Positions 1 through 6,923 of a stretch of DNA of 64,000 nucleotides are shown here, one piece after another; the first letter of the stretch is position 1; each line of letters opens with the position of its first letter. Source of the stretch: Deltaproteobacteria bacterium (GTDB taxonomy: Bacteria > Desulfobacterota > Deferrimicrobia > Deferrimicrobiales > Deferrimicrobiaceae); the NCBI GenBank assembly GCA_021815305.1, contig JAKAHC010000003.1, forward strand, positions 186,001 to 250,000, written 5' to 3'. Position numbers and translations under genes: made by a program. The notes under the pieces were generated by a model that was not told the DNA's origin, ran no database searches, and saw nothing but the letters and a program-made list of their open reading frames with translations.

Positions 1-18
1 CTTTCATTTTCGTCCATA

Positions 19-41
19 ATTTTGTAGCAACGTCCCCTATT
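19..41 (-). repeat. GTAG-type REP-like repeat, copy A
   Basis: On the plus strand this reads ATTTTGTAGCAACGTCCCC then TATT. It is the same short element as the copies at 1014-1035, 2145-2170 and 5168-5195. A GTAG tetranucleotide lies next to the conserved ACGTCCCCT core, as in repeats mobilised by REP-associated transposases. It lies just upstream of the epimerase gene and in inverted orientation to copy B at that gene's 3' end. Confidence 0.7.
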
Positions 42-76
42 ATTGGTGCCTCTTTTCATGATTCCATGGGGGAAGC

Positions 77-1027
77 ATGCGATACCTTGTGACGGGCGGG
101 GCGGGGTTCATCGGGTCGAATCTGACGCGGGCGCTCCTCGCCACCGGACAGACCGTTCGTGTGCTGGACAATTTCCTCACGGGAAAGCGGGAGAACCTCG
201 CCGGCCTGGCCGAGGTGCACGGCGGATCCTTCGAACTGGTCGAAGGGGACCTGTGCGACCTCGCGACGGTGAGGAAGGCGGCAAAAGGGATCGAATACGT
301 CCTCCACCAGGGAGCTCTGCCTTCGGTGCCGCGTTCCGTTGCCGATCCCGTCCTCTCCAACGCGATCAACGTGGGGGGCACGGTAAACCTCCTGGTCGCC
401 GCCCGGGACGCCGCTGTCCACCGTGTGGTGTTCGCCGCCTCCTCCTCCGCCTATGGCGACACCCCCGCGCTGCCGAAGCGGGAATCGATGACCCCCAACC
501 CGAAGTCCCCTTACGCGGCGCAGAAGCTGGTCGGGGAGCATTACATGCGGATTTTCCACGAAATCCACGGGCTCGAGACCGTGTCGCTGCGCTACTTCAA
601 CGTATTCGGCCCCCGGCAGGATCCGAAATCGATGTACGCCGCCGTCATCCCGCGCTTCATCACCGCGGTGCTGCGCGGGGAGCCTCCCACACTGTACGGA
701 GACGGTCTCCAGACACGCGATTTCACCTACATCGACAATGTGGTTCAGGCAAATCTCGCGGCCTGCGAGGCGCCGGGAACGGCGTGCGGGAAGGTCATAA
801 ACATCGCGTGCGGGGAGCGGGTTTCGCTCCTGGACATTCTCGAAATCGTCTATGGCCTGGCGCGGAAACGCGTGCCGCCGAAGTTCGAGCCGGGACGGGC
901 AGGGGATGTCCGCGACTCCCTTGCCGACATCTCCCTGGCTCGGGAACTCCTCTCCTATGACCCGAAGGTCCCTTTCGCAAAGGGCCTCGCCGCCACGTTC
1001 GACTGGTTCCAACAAAAGGGGACGTAG
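77..1027 (+). CDS. NAD-dependent UDP-sugar 4-epimerase/dehydratase (extended SDR)
   Basis: This 316-aa protein is an extended short-chain dehydrogenase of the UDP-glucose/UDP-GlcNAc 4-epimerase type (WbpP/GalE-like). It would act in the cytoplasm to make nucleotide sugars for surface polysaccharide. The N-terminus has the Rossmann motif TGGAGFIGSNL at residues 7-17. The active site is visible as SSSAYGDTP followed by SPYAAQK, the YxxxK pair. The ATG at 77 follows a purine-rich stretch (GGGGGAAG). The last codons, AAG GGG ACG TAG, lie inside repeat copy B, so the repeat supplies the C-terminal KGT and the stop codon; the ancestral protein may have ended differently. The exact substrate cannot be told from the sequence. 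Confidence 0.88.
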   Translation: MRYLVTGGAGFIGSNLTRALLATGQTVRVLDNFLTGKRENLAGLAEVHGGSFELVEGDLCDLATVRKAAKGIEYVLHQGALPSVPRSVADPVLSNAINVGGTVNLLVAARDAAVHRVVFAASSSAYGDTPALPKRESMTPNPKSPYAAQKLVGEHYMRIFHEIHGLETVSLRYFNVFGPRQDPKSMYAAVIPRFITAVLRGEPPTLYGDGLQTRDFTYIDNVVQANLAACEAPGTACGKVINIACGERVSLLDILEIVYGLARKRVPPKFEPGRAGDVRDSLADISLARELLSYDPKVPFAKGLAATFDWFQQKGT

Positions 1028-1035
1028 CTACAATT
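1014..1035 (+). repeat. GTAG-type REP-like repeat, copy B
   Basis: The copy reads AAAAGGGGACGTAGCTACAA then TT and contains the palindrome GTAGCTAC. It overlaps the stop codon of the epimerase and lies about 75 bp upstream of the RAYT gene. It is inverted relative to copy C on the other side of the RAYT. Confidence 0.75.
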
Positions 1036-1109
1036 CTCCCGCTTCCCGAGGGGGCCTCCTGCGCGGGTCTTCGCAGCCGGTTGGCACGGGGTTTGGATTC
1101 CCCCTTCCC

Positions 1110-2003
1110 ATGCCTCGCTTGCCGAGAGTCGATTTCCCGGGGGCGGTACACCACGTATACGGCCGCGGGATCGAGAAAAGAGACCTGTTCCTCGATGACG
1201 GGGACCGGGAACGTTTTGTATTACGACTGGGCGCAAACCTTGCACGCTGGCGGATTCACTGCATTGCATGGGCCTTGATGCCGAATCACTTTCACCTTCT
1301 CATCCGCTGCCCGTCGGGAAACCTGGCCTCGCTCATGCGCTGCCTGCTGACCGGATACAGCATCTACTTCAATAAGCGTTATAGCCGTGTCGGGCACCTT
1401 TTTCAAAACCGGTATAAATCCCAGGCGCTGACGCGGGATGGGCATTACAGGGAACTGGTCCGATATATCCACCTCAACCCGATACGCGCCGGAATGGTGG
1501 ATGATCTGGACACGCTCTCCGGGCATCCATGGACCGGGCATCGCGGGATTGTTTCCGGATCCATCCCCGATTGGCAGGATCTCGAATCGATCCGGGAGAT
1601 CTTCGCTTCTCCCCAAGGATCCTGGATACAGGCATACATGGAGTTTCTCCAGATCGGGCTTCGTCTTGGCAACGGCTCCACATTGCCCGCCTGCTCGGAC
1701 TCTGCCAGTGCGGCAAGGAAGCCGAACCGGCACTCCCTACACATGACCGACGCGCCTCCGGAAATGTTCTTCGGGATTCTCGAGCAGGTCCTCTCGAAGA
1801 CCGGTGTGGCAGCGAAAGACATCCCAGGGAACGCCAAGCACGCCCGCGTTGTCCGCGCACGGCGCCTTCTGTTGAGGATTTGCCGTAGGGAATTGGCGGT
1901 TCCGGTTTCGAAAATCTGTCAATGGGCCGGCATCCCGGAGTATAGCGGGTGGTATCTGCTGAAGGACGAAGCCGATGACGGGAGTCCGATGCTTCGACGT
2001 TGA
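1110..2003 (+). CDS. REP-associated tyrosine transposase (RAYT, Y1 HUH family)
   Basis: This 297-aa protein belongs to the Y1_Tnp/RAYT family of single-strand HUH nucleases, which are thought to mobilise short REP palindromes. The N-terminus MPRLPRVDFPGAVHHVYGRG is the usual family start. The metal-binding HUH motif is in MPNHFHLLI near residue 57, and the candidate catalytic tyrosine is in TGYSIYFNKRY, followed by the family block GHLFQNRYK. The C-terminal third looks like the helix-turn-helix tail often found in this family. I chose the ATG at 1110 because upstream in-frame sequence runs through the epimerase gene in another frame; no good Shine-Dalgarno is visible. The gene sits between inverted copies B and C of the short repeat, as expected for a RAYT and its substrates. 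It looks intact. Confidence 0.9.
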   Translation: MPRLPRVDFPGAVHHVYGRGIEKRDLFLDDGDRERFVLRLGANLARWRIHCIAWALMPNHFHLLIRCPSGNLASLMRCLLTGYSIYFNKRYSRVGHLFQNRYKSQALTRDGHYRELVRYIHLNPIRAGMVDDLDTLSGHPWTGHRGIVSGSIPDWQDLESIREIFASPQGSWIQAYMEFLQIGLRLGNGSTLPACSDSASAARKPNRHSLHMTDAPPEMFFGILEQVLSKTGVAAKDIPGNAKHARVVRARRLLLRICRRELAVPVSKICQWAGIPEYSGWYLLKDEADDGSPMLRR

Positions 2004-2144
2004 GGTCTTGCGCCTCCGTCCCCCATTCCGCCAAACCCCTGCCCCGTGCCTATTTCGGACCTGCCCTTCACTCCCCCGTTTGCATTCATCCCTGGGTATA
2101 TTGCAGATATTCCCCTTTATGGAACATCCCAAGTTTGCAGGCAA

Positions 2145-2170
2145 GAATTCCAGCAACGTCCCCTATTGTG
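2145..2170 (-). repeat. GTAG-type REP-like repeat, copy C
   Basis: The plus strand reads AATTCCAGCAACGTCCCC then TATTGTG, a slightly diverged copy in which GTAG has become CCAG. It is inverted relative to copy B, so B and C bracket the RAYT. Its left part is outside trmI; the CTA at 2163-2165 within it is the trmI stop codon (TAG) on the minus strand. Confidence 0.7.
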
Positions 2171-2960
2171 TTTTGCGGGCGACCACGAGGAAGGCGGAGT
2201 GGGAGAACATCCACTGGACGGGGCGTACGGACATCCCCTTCACGTGCCAGGGGCGCAGGATCACCTCGAACGTTTCGGGGTCCGCGAAGCCGCCCACCTC
2301 GACGAACCGGTCGCACAGCTGCTTCACCTGGGTCGTGGAAGGGAGGTAGGACAGAAGGATCCCGCCGGGCAGGAGCGCCGAAAGGGCGTGCGGCACCACG
2401 TTCCACGGTTCGGGAAGGTCGAGCACCACCCGGTCGACCCCGCGCTCGTCGATCCCCTGGGAGATGTCGCGGACCTTGATCTCGTGGTTCTCGGTCTCCC
2501 CGAGGTACCGGCGGACGGTGCGCGCCCCGCTCTCCGCGAAATCGTCCCGGATCTCGTAGGAGACGACCTTCCCCTCCGGGCCGACCGCCTCGAGCAGCTT
2601 GATGGTGAGCGCCCCCCAGCCGATCCCGGCCTCGATCACGGTGGCGCCCGGAAACACGTCGGCCCAAAGCAGGATCGGGCCCGTGTCCTTCGGATAGATG
2701 ATCTGGGCGTTGCGCTTCTGGTTCATGACGTACTGGATGTAGGTGGGGCGGAAGACCCGGTATTCGCTTCCCATCGCCGTCCAGGCGCGGCACCCGTCCT
2801 CCTTGCCGACGATGTCGTCGTGGAGGAGGTTCCCCTTGTGCGTTCCGAAGACCTTCCCGTGCGCCAGGGTCACCAGGTGCTCCTCGCCCTTGGGAGAGAC
2901 CAGGAGAACGTCCTCCCCCGCCTGGAACGGTCCCCTTCGGATGCGCCCCCCCTCCGTCAT
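2163..2960 (-). CDS. trmI: tRNA (adenine(58)-N1)-methyltransferase TrmI
   Basis: This 265-aa class I SAM methyltransferase would methylate A58 in the tRNA T-loop. The N-terminal beta domain precedes IIYPKDTGPILLWADVFPGATVIEAGIGWGA... territory: the SAM-binding motif I is VIEAGIGWGALT near residue 110. The family block VVLDLPEPWNVVPHA supplies the catalytic Asp region. The ATG at 2960 has GGGAG upstream and gives the standard family length; a longer upstream reading has no family similarity. The stop codon lies inside repeat copy C, so the last residues (KTQ) come from the repeat. The gene is followed upstream on the same strand by TtuA-like and TtuB-like genes, which modify neighbouring position 54 of the T-loop. 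Confidence 0.92.
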   Translation of the reverse strand: MTEGGRIRRGPFQAGEDVLLVSPKGEEHLVTLAHGKVFGTHKGNLLHDDIVGKEDGCRAWTAMGSEYRVFRPTYIQYVMNQKRNAQIIYPKDTGPILLWADVFPGATVIEAGIGWGALTIKLLEAVGPEGKVVSYEIRDDFAESGARTVRRYLGETENHEIKVRDISQGIDERGVDRVVLDLPEPWNVVPHALSALLPGGILLSYLPSTTQVKQLCDRFVEVGGFADPETFEVILRPWHVKGMSVRPVQWMFSHSAFLVVARKTQ

Positions 2961-3183
2961 CCCAAGCGCTCCCTGTCGCCGACACGGAAAAGGGCAACGT
3001 AGACTCCGGGCTCGCGGGGAAGCTTCCACTCCGCTACGCTCGCGACCCTCGTCCGCTTGCTGCGATTCCGCTCGACGCAATCGCTGCCTCGCTCCATACG
3101 CCGCTGCGGGAAACTCCCCCGCTGCGCCCTGCGTCCGGGTATCCAACGGTTACGGTTATCTATCCCCGCGGCGAAAGGAAGCA
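2961..3183. other. 223-bp intergenic stretch, no gene recognised
   Basis: This lies between trmI and the ttuA-like gene. I see no convincing coding sequence. It contains many short GC-rich words built on GCAGCG, GCGAGC and GCTACGC, and looks like dispersed-repeat sequence rather than a promoter. It may still carry the trmI promoter close to 2961. Confidence 0.35.
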
Positions 3184-4158
3184 TCACGTTTTCTCCCGCC
3201 GGCGTTCCCGCTGCTCGCGGACGCGTTCCTTCAGCCGGCAGAAGGAGCACACCTGCGCGAACGTGGAAGCCCCGCACGACGAACACGCCCCCGGGACGCC
3301 CCCGGCCGATCCCTTCCCGAACCCCGTTTCTTCCCCGTCATCCGCCATCGGTTCGACCGTCGCCTGCCGCAACGGGTTCGAAGCGTCGAGAAAGCCCTGG
3401 TAGAACACGATCCGCGTTCCCGGCATCTTGTCCTCGATGAGAGACAGCGCCTCCTTGTACACGAGGGAGGTCGCGTCGAGGCTCATCGGGCACTCCTCCG
3501 TGACGTAGTCGATTCCCTTGAGGAAGCCGTACGCCGCCGTCTCCATTTCGGTTATGCGCCACAGCGGCTTCACCTTCCGAACCAGCCCCGTCCCCGCTTC
3601 GGGCAGGAACGGATGCTGCCGGGCCAGGTGGTCCCGCTGCCAGTGGAGGAGGTTCCCCAGCAGGCGCGCTCCCTCGTCGTCCAGGTTGTGCCCGGTCGCC
3701 ACCACGCTGAACCCGCCCTCGGCGGCAACCTTGTTGAAGAAGTACCGCTTGACGGTCCCGCAGATGGAGCACTCCTGCATCCGGATGCACCGCGCCGCCT
3801 CCGGGATCGGGATCCCCTCCTTCGCCAGCTCCACGACGATGGGCGTCTTCCCCCGCGCGGCGGCAAAGGCTGCGACCTTCTCCCGGGACCGGGCCGAATA
3901 CCCCTCGATTCCCAGATCGATGTAGAGCCCCTCGGTCTTGTACCCCGCCTCCATCAGGACGTCCCAGAGGACGAGGCTGTCCTTGCCGCCCGACACGCAC
4001 ACGAGCACGCGGTCGCCGGGAGCGAGAAGCCGGTACCTCCGGATCCCTTCCCGGACCTGTCGCCGGAAGAAGACGAAGAAGCAGTCGGGGCAGAAGGCGG
4101 CGTGGTGGCTCGGCAGGTCGACCGCGGCCTCGGCCCTCCGGCAGCGCTTGCACTTCAT
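3184..4158 (-). CDS. ttuA: TtuA-like tRNA U54 2-thiolation enzyme
   Basis: The 324-aa protein belongs to the TtcA/TtuA tRNA thiolation family. The N-terminal zinc finger has Cys at 3, 6, 23 and 26. The PP-loop for ATP is CVSGGKDS at 54-61. The [4Fe-4S]-binding cysteines fall at 130, 133 (QECSIC) and 223 (EECPMS), nearly the numbering known for Thermus TtuA. A C-terminal zinc finger has CSSC and CSFC at 292-307. Two zinc fingers plus a neighbouring GG-ended ubiquitin-like protein favour TtuA (2-thio-5-methyluridine 54) over TtcA (2-thiocytidine 32). The gene starts 8 bp after the ttuB-like stop and is clearly co-transcribed with it. The E1-like activating enzyme is not in the window. Confidence 0.87.
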   Translation of the reverse strand: MKCKRCRRAEAAVDLPSHHAAFCPDCFFVFFRRQVREGIRRYRLLAPGDRVLVCVSGGKDSLVLWDVLMEAGYKTEGLYIDLGIEGYSARSREKVAAFAAARGKTPIVVELAKEGIPIPEAARCIRMQECSICGTVKRYFFNKVAAEGGFSVVATGHNLDDEGARLLGNLLHWQRDHLARQHPFLPEAGTGLVRKVKPLWRITEMETAAYGFLKGIDYVTEECPMSLDATSLVYKEALSLIEDKMPGTRIVFYQGFLDASNPLRQATVEPMADDGEETGFGKGSAGGVPGACSSCGASTFAQVCSFCRLKERVREQRERRREKT

Positions 4159-4166
4159 CGGCCGGG

Positions 4167-4364
4167 TCAGCCCCCGGAGACGACGGAGATGACCTCGATC
4201 GTCTCCCCGTCCTCGACCTTGTGGTCCCGGGTCAGGAGCCGCTTCCCCTGCGTCACGATCACCGTGGTCGGGCGGACGCCCGCTTCGGCGAGGATGTCCA
4301 TCACCCGCCGGGGGCCGGGGACGTCGAGTTCCCTCTTTTTCTGCGGAAGCCGCACGCGGATCAT
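4167..4364 (-). CDS. ttuB: TtuB/ThiS/MoaD-like ubiquitin-fold sulfur carrier
   Basis: This 65-aa beta-grasp protein ends exactly in Gly-Gly (VVSGG) before TGA, the signature of sulfur carriers activated as C-terminal thiocarboxylates. It begins MIRVRLPQKKRELDV and has the MDILAEAG and DGETIEVIS blocks of the MoaD/ThiS fold. Its position directly upstream of the TtuA-like gene makes it the probable sulfur donor for U54 thiolation, as TtuB is in Thermus. Another ATG lies 9 nt upstream (4373). A TATAAT hexamer overlaps that upstream ATG, so transcription probably begins at or next to the ATG at 4364, giving a leaderless mRNA; no Shine-Dalgarno is visible. Confidence 0.85.
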   Translation of the reverse strand: MIRVRLPQKKRELDVPGPRRVMDILAEAGVRPTTVIVTQGKRLLTRDHKVEDGETIEVISVVSGG

Positions 4365-4366
4365 CG

Positions 4367-4372
4367 GATGCA
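4367..4372 (-). promoter_or_regulatory. Candidate -10 box for ttuB-ttuA (leaderless start)
   Basis: On the minus strand the sequence is CTGTATAATGCATCCGATG. TATAAT lies 7-8 nt before the ATG at 4364, which places the transcription start at the start codon. No good -35 is apparent. The pattern recurs in front of the nifA-like and lipid kinase genes. Confidence 0.45.
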
Positions 4373-4523
4373 TTATACAGGAAACCGCGCCGCTCCCGCG
4401 GTTCGGGAAGTTTCCCTTGCGGGACACGGGCCCGCAAGGCATCGCCGCGTCCACAAATGATTTGAGTCCCTCCATGGCGGGGAGTAAACTGGGGCCATCA
4501 TTCCCCAAAGGAGGATGTTGGAA

Positions 4524-4844
4524 ATGCGCTTGCGCTCTGCGTTGATGTGTCTCTTCTCCGGGCTGATCCTCACCCTTGCCGTCGCCTGCTCGAAGCAGGA
4601 AGCCCCCAGGCAGGAGGCTCCTCCGGCGGCGCCCGCGGCAGGCGGCGCGATGGACGGGAAGGCCCTCTTCGAACAGAAGTGCAGCGTGTGCCACGGACTC
4701 GACCGCGCGACGTCCCGCAAGGAATCGAAGGCCAAGTGGACGGCGATCGTGAAGGAGATGCAGGGGAAGAAGGCCGGGTGGATCTCGGACGCGGAAGCCG
4801 ACAAGATCATCGACTTCCTCGTGGCGGACCACGGGACGAAGTAA
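4524..4844 (+). CDS. Small monoheme c-type cytochrome lipoprotein
   Basis: The 106-aa protein starts with a lipoprotein signal: charged MRLR, a hydrophobic stretch, then the lipobox LAVAC, so Cys about 20 would be lipidated. A low-complexity Glu/Ala/Pro linker follows. The mature domain has one heme site CSVCH in LFEQKCSVCHGLDRATS. It is probably anchored in the periplasm-facing membrane as a small electron carrier. AAAGGAGG at 4507-4514 is 9 nt from the ATG at 4524; the earlier ATG at 4515 is too close to that site. The next gene encodes a related cytochrome, and both probably form one operon. Confidence 0.85.
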   Translation: MRLRSALMCLFSGLILTLAVACSKQEAPRQEAPPAAPAAGGAMDGKALFEQKCSVCHGLDRATSRKESKAKWTAIVKEMQGKKAGWISDAEADKIIDFLVADHGTK

Positions 4845-4868
4845 CCTTCAGCGAAAAGGGGGGTTTCC

Positions 4869-5168
4869 ATGGGAACGAAGCGGGGGATCTCGGTGTTTCT
4901 CTCGGCGACGCTGCTGCTGGTCGGACTTTCCACCCTGGCGGGCCCTGCGATGTCCGCCGCCGAGTCGCAGGCCAAGGAGAAGGCGCTGTTCGAGAAGAAG
5001 TGCTCGATCTGCCACGCCCTCTCCCGGCCCCTCGGCGAGCAAAAAAGCCGCGCCGAATGGACGAAGACAGTCGCGCAGATGCGGAAGAACGGGTGCCCCA
5101 TCAACGACGCGGAGGCGAAGGAGATCGTCGATTACCTCGCGAAGGTCCGCGGCCCGAAGAAAAAGTAA
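4869..5168 (+). CDS. Small monoheme c-type cytochrome
   Basis: This 99-aa protein is a relative of the preceding cytochrome. An N-terminal signal peptide (MGTKRGISVFLSATLLLVGL, then cleavage near PAMSAAE) directs it to the periplasm. The heme site is CSICH in LFEKKCSICHALSRPLG. A conserved tail (NDAEAKEIVDYLAKV) matches DAEADKIIDFLV of its neighbour, so the pair probably arose by duplication. The methionine in VAQMRKNG may be the distal heme ligand. A GGGGGG stretch precedes the ATG. The stop codon overlaps the first bases of repeat copy D. The redox partner is unknown. Confidence 0.83.
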   Translation: MGTKRGISVFLSATLLLVGLSTLAGPAMSAAESQAKEKALFEKKCSICHALSRPLGEQKSRAEWTKTVAQMRKNGCPINDAEAKEIVDYLAKVRGPKKK

Positions 5169-5195
5169 CAATAGGGGACGTAGCTACAATTTTAT
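5168..5195 (+). repeat. GTAG-type REP-like repeat, copy D
   Basis: The copy reads CAATAGGGGACGTAGCTACA followed by ATTTTAT. It has the same orientation as copy B and starts right at the stop codon of the second cytochrome gene. It contains the palindrome GTAGCTAC. Confidence 0.75.
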
Positions 5196-5303
5196 CGCAG
5201 GAATCGACCTCGGGCGGGGGATCGCCCGGGCGGCGAATCCGTACGCGGGCGGTTCCGCAGGCGCTCCGGGGCCGCCCGTTCTTCTTGCGGGGGTGGCGGG
5301 CTC

Positions 5304-6245
5304 TTGGACATCCTGCAGTCGGTCTTCCCGGTATTCCTCGTCGTGGTGCTGGGCGTCGTCCTGCGCAGGTACCGCTTCCTGGACGAAAGGTTCATCGCCG
5401 CGGCGAACGACCTTGTCTACTACCTCCTTCTCCCCATGCTGCTTTTTTACGAGGTCGGGACGACGAACTTCCTGGAGTCGTTCAGCGGCTCCCTTGTGAT
5501 CGGCGCTTACGCCACCACCCTGGCCGTCTTCCTCCTCGCCTTCTCCCTGTCCCGCCTCCTCGGCATCGGCCCCGCGGAGACGGGGGCGTTCGTCCAGGGA
5601 TCCTTCCGCGCGAACCTCGCTTACATGGGCCTGCCGGTCGTCTTCAACGCCTTGGGCCAGGCGGGCTTGAGCAGGGCGGGGATCTTCCTCGGCTTCGTCG
5701 TGCCGGTGATCAACGGGCTGTCCGTCATCGCGCTCATGATCCCCCACGGAGCGGAAAAGGAGGAGGGGATCGCCGCGACCGGATGGCGCATCCTCCGGCA
5801 AGTCGCGGCCAACCCCCTCATCCTGGGGTGCGTGTCGGGCATCGCCTGGAGCCTCCTGAAACTCCCGTTCCCCCTGATGGTGAAGCGGACCCTGTTCCTG
5901 CTCACTCCCGCCACGCTGCCGCTTTCGCTGCTGTGCCTGGGGGGATCGTTCTCGTTCCAGCGGGCGCGCAGGGGATTCTCCCTCGCGGCGCTGGCTGCGT
6001 CCCTCAAGGTGATCGTTGCGACGGCGCTTGCGATTGCCATCTACCGATGGATGGGCGTTTCGGGCGAGGACCTGCGGATCGGCGTGATCATGCTCGGTTG
6101 CCCGACGGGGGTGATCACCTATGTGCTGGCGAGCCAGCTTCGGGGGGATGCCGACCTCGCCGGGACGATCATCATCGTCTCCACCGTCGCCTCCGCCTTC
6201 ACGATCACGGGGTGGCTATTCCTCCTGCGGGCGATGGGGTGGTAA
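5304..6245 (+). CDS. AEC-family (auxin efflux carrier type) transporter
   Basis: This 313-aa integral membrane protein has about ten hydrophobic segments arranged as two halves around a polar middle, typical of the AEC family (malate/malonate or other carboxylate permeases in bacteria). Family blocks are VYYLLLPMLLFYEV near residue 38, GSFRANLAYMGLPVVFN near 100 and the C-terminal LGCPTGVITYVLASQL. The start is a TTG after GGGGGTGGCGGG; no in-frame ATG or GTG is available upstream. It is convergent with the lactate-oxidation genes. It may import lactate or a related carboxylate, but that is inference from position. Confidence 0.82.
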   Translation: MDILQSVFPVFLVVVLGVVLRRYRFLDERFIAAANDLVYYLLLPMLLFYEVGTTNFLESFSGSLVIGAYATTLAVFLLAFSLSRLLGIGPAETGAFVQGSFRANLAYMGLPVVFNALGQAGLSRAGIFLGFVVPVINGLSVIALMIPHGAEKEEGIAATGWRILRQVAANPLILGCVSGIAWSLLKLPFPLMVKRTLFLLTPATLPLSLLCLGGSFSFQRARRGFSLAALAASLKVIVATALAIAIYRWMGVSGEDLRIGVIMLGCPTGVITYVLASQLRGDADLAGTIIIVSTVASAFTITGWLFLLRAMGW

Positions 6246-6278
6246 CCGCGGGAGAGCTCGCGCCCCCGGCCCGTCCGC

Positions 6279-6923
6279 TCACACCAGCAGGACGATCACT
6301 TTCCTCGGTCCGTGTGCTCCCACCGCGAGGGTCTGCTCGATGTCGGCGGACTTGCTGGGTCCGGAGAGGAAGGAGATGTTCCGGGGCGGGCCGGCGGCAA
6401 GAGCGGCGAGCGCCTCGTCCATCCGCTCGACAACGGAGGACGCGGGAAGCAGCGACACGTGCACGTCGGCCAACAACCCCGGGAGAAGCGTCCTCCCGCC
6501 TGCGCTGGTCTCCACGACCGTCCCCGTCTCGGCGATTCCCGCCTCTGCGCTGCGGAATCCCGCCGTCACGGCGGGGCTCCCGCCGCGGACCTCCGCCCCG
6601 GTCGTGAGGTGGAACGGCCCGAACGGGACGAGTGCCTCCGCAATCTCGCGCGCCGACGCGTCGTCTTCCGGGAAGAACAGGGCGGCCACCCCCTCCGTGC
6701 GCAGAATCTCCCCGAGGTCGGACATCACCTTTTCCATCGGCCCGCGGAAAATCACGCCTCCGGCGGAGAGGAACATCCTCTCGAACAGATCCAGACGCTC
6801 GTCCTCCGCAAGCGGATTCCGGGCGCCTTCGGCCGGGGCGGCACCGCCCGCTTCCGCGCCATGCTTCCCCACGGCGGACCTGACGCGGCGCAGAAGGAGT
6901 TCCCTCTCGTCCGTGGGCGTCAT
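6279..6923 (-). CDS. lutC: LutC-like lactate utilisation protein (LUD domain)
   Basis: The 214-aa protein is a LUD-domain protein similar to LutC, the small subunit of the LutABC iron-sulfur L-lactate oxidation complex. The family core is seen in VTAGFRSAEAGIAETGTVV and HVSLLPASSVVERMDEAL. Its ATG (6921-6923) overlaps the TGA of lutB in an ATGA arrangement, so the two are translationally coupled. It is the last gene of the lutA-lutB-lutC operon. Confidence 0.88.
   Translation of the reverse strand: MTPTDERELLLRRVRSAVGKHGAEAGGAAPAEGARNPLAEDERLDLFERMFLSAGGVIFRGPMEKVMSDLGEILRTEGVAALFFPEDDASAREIAEALVPFGPFHLTTGAEVRGGSPAVTAGFRSAEAGIAETGTVVETSAGGRTLLPGLLADVHVSLLPASSVVERMDEALAALAAGPPRNISFLSGPSKSADIEQTLAVGAHGPRKVIVLLV

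Noticed and set aside
1082-1097. TGGCAC-type sigma-54 promoter before the RAYT
   Set aside because: The -24 half is good (TGGCAC) but the -12 half is TTGG rather than TTGC.
852-1109. N-terminal extension of the RAYT into the epimerase gene
   Set aside because: Residues before the ATG at 1110 lie out of frame over epimerase codons and match nothing in the RAYT family.
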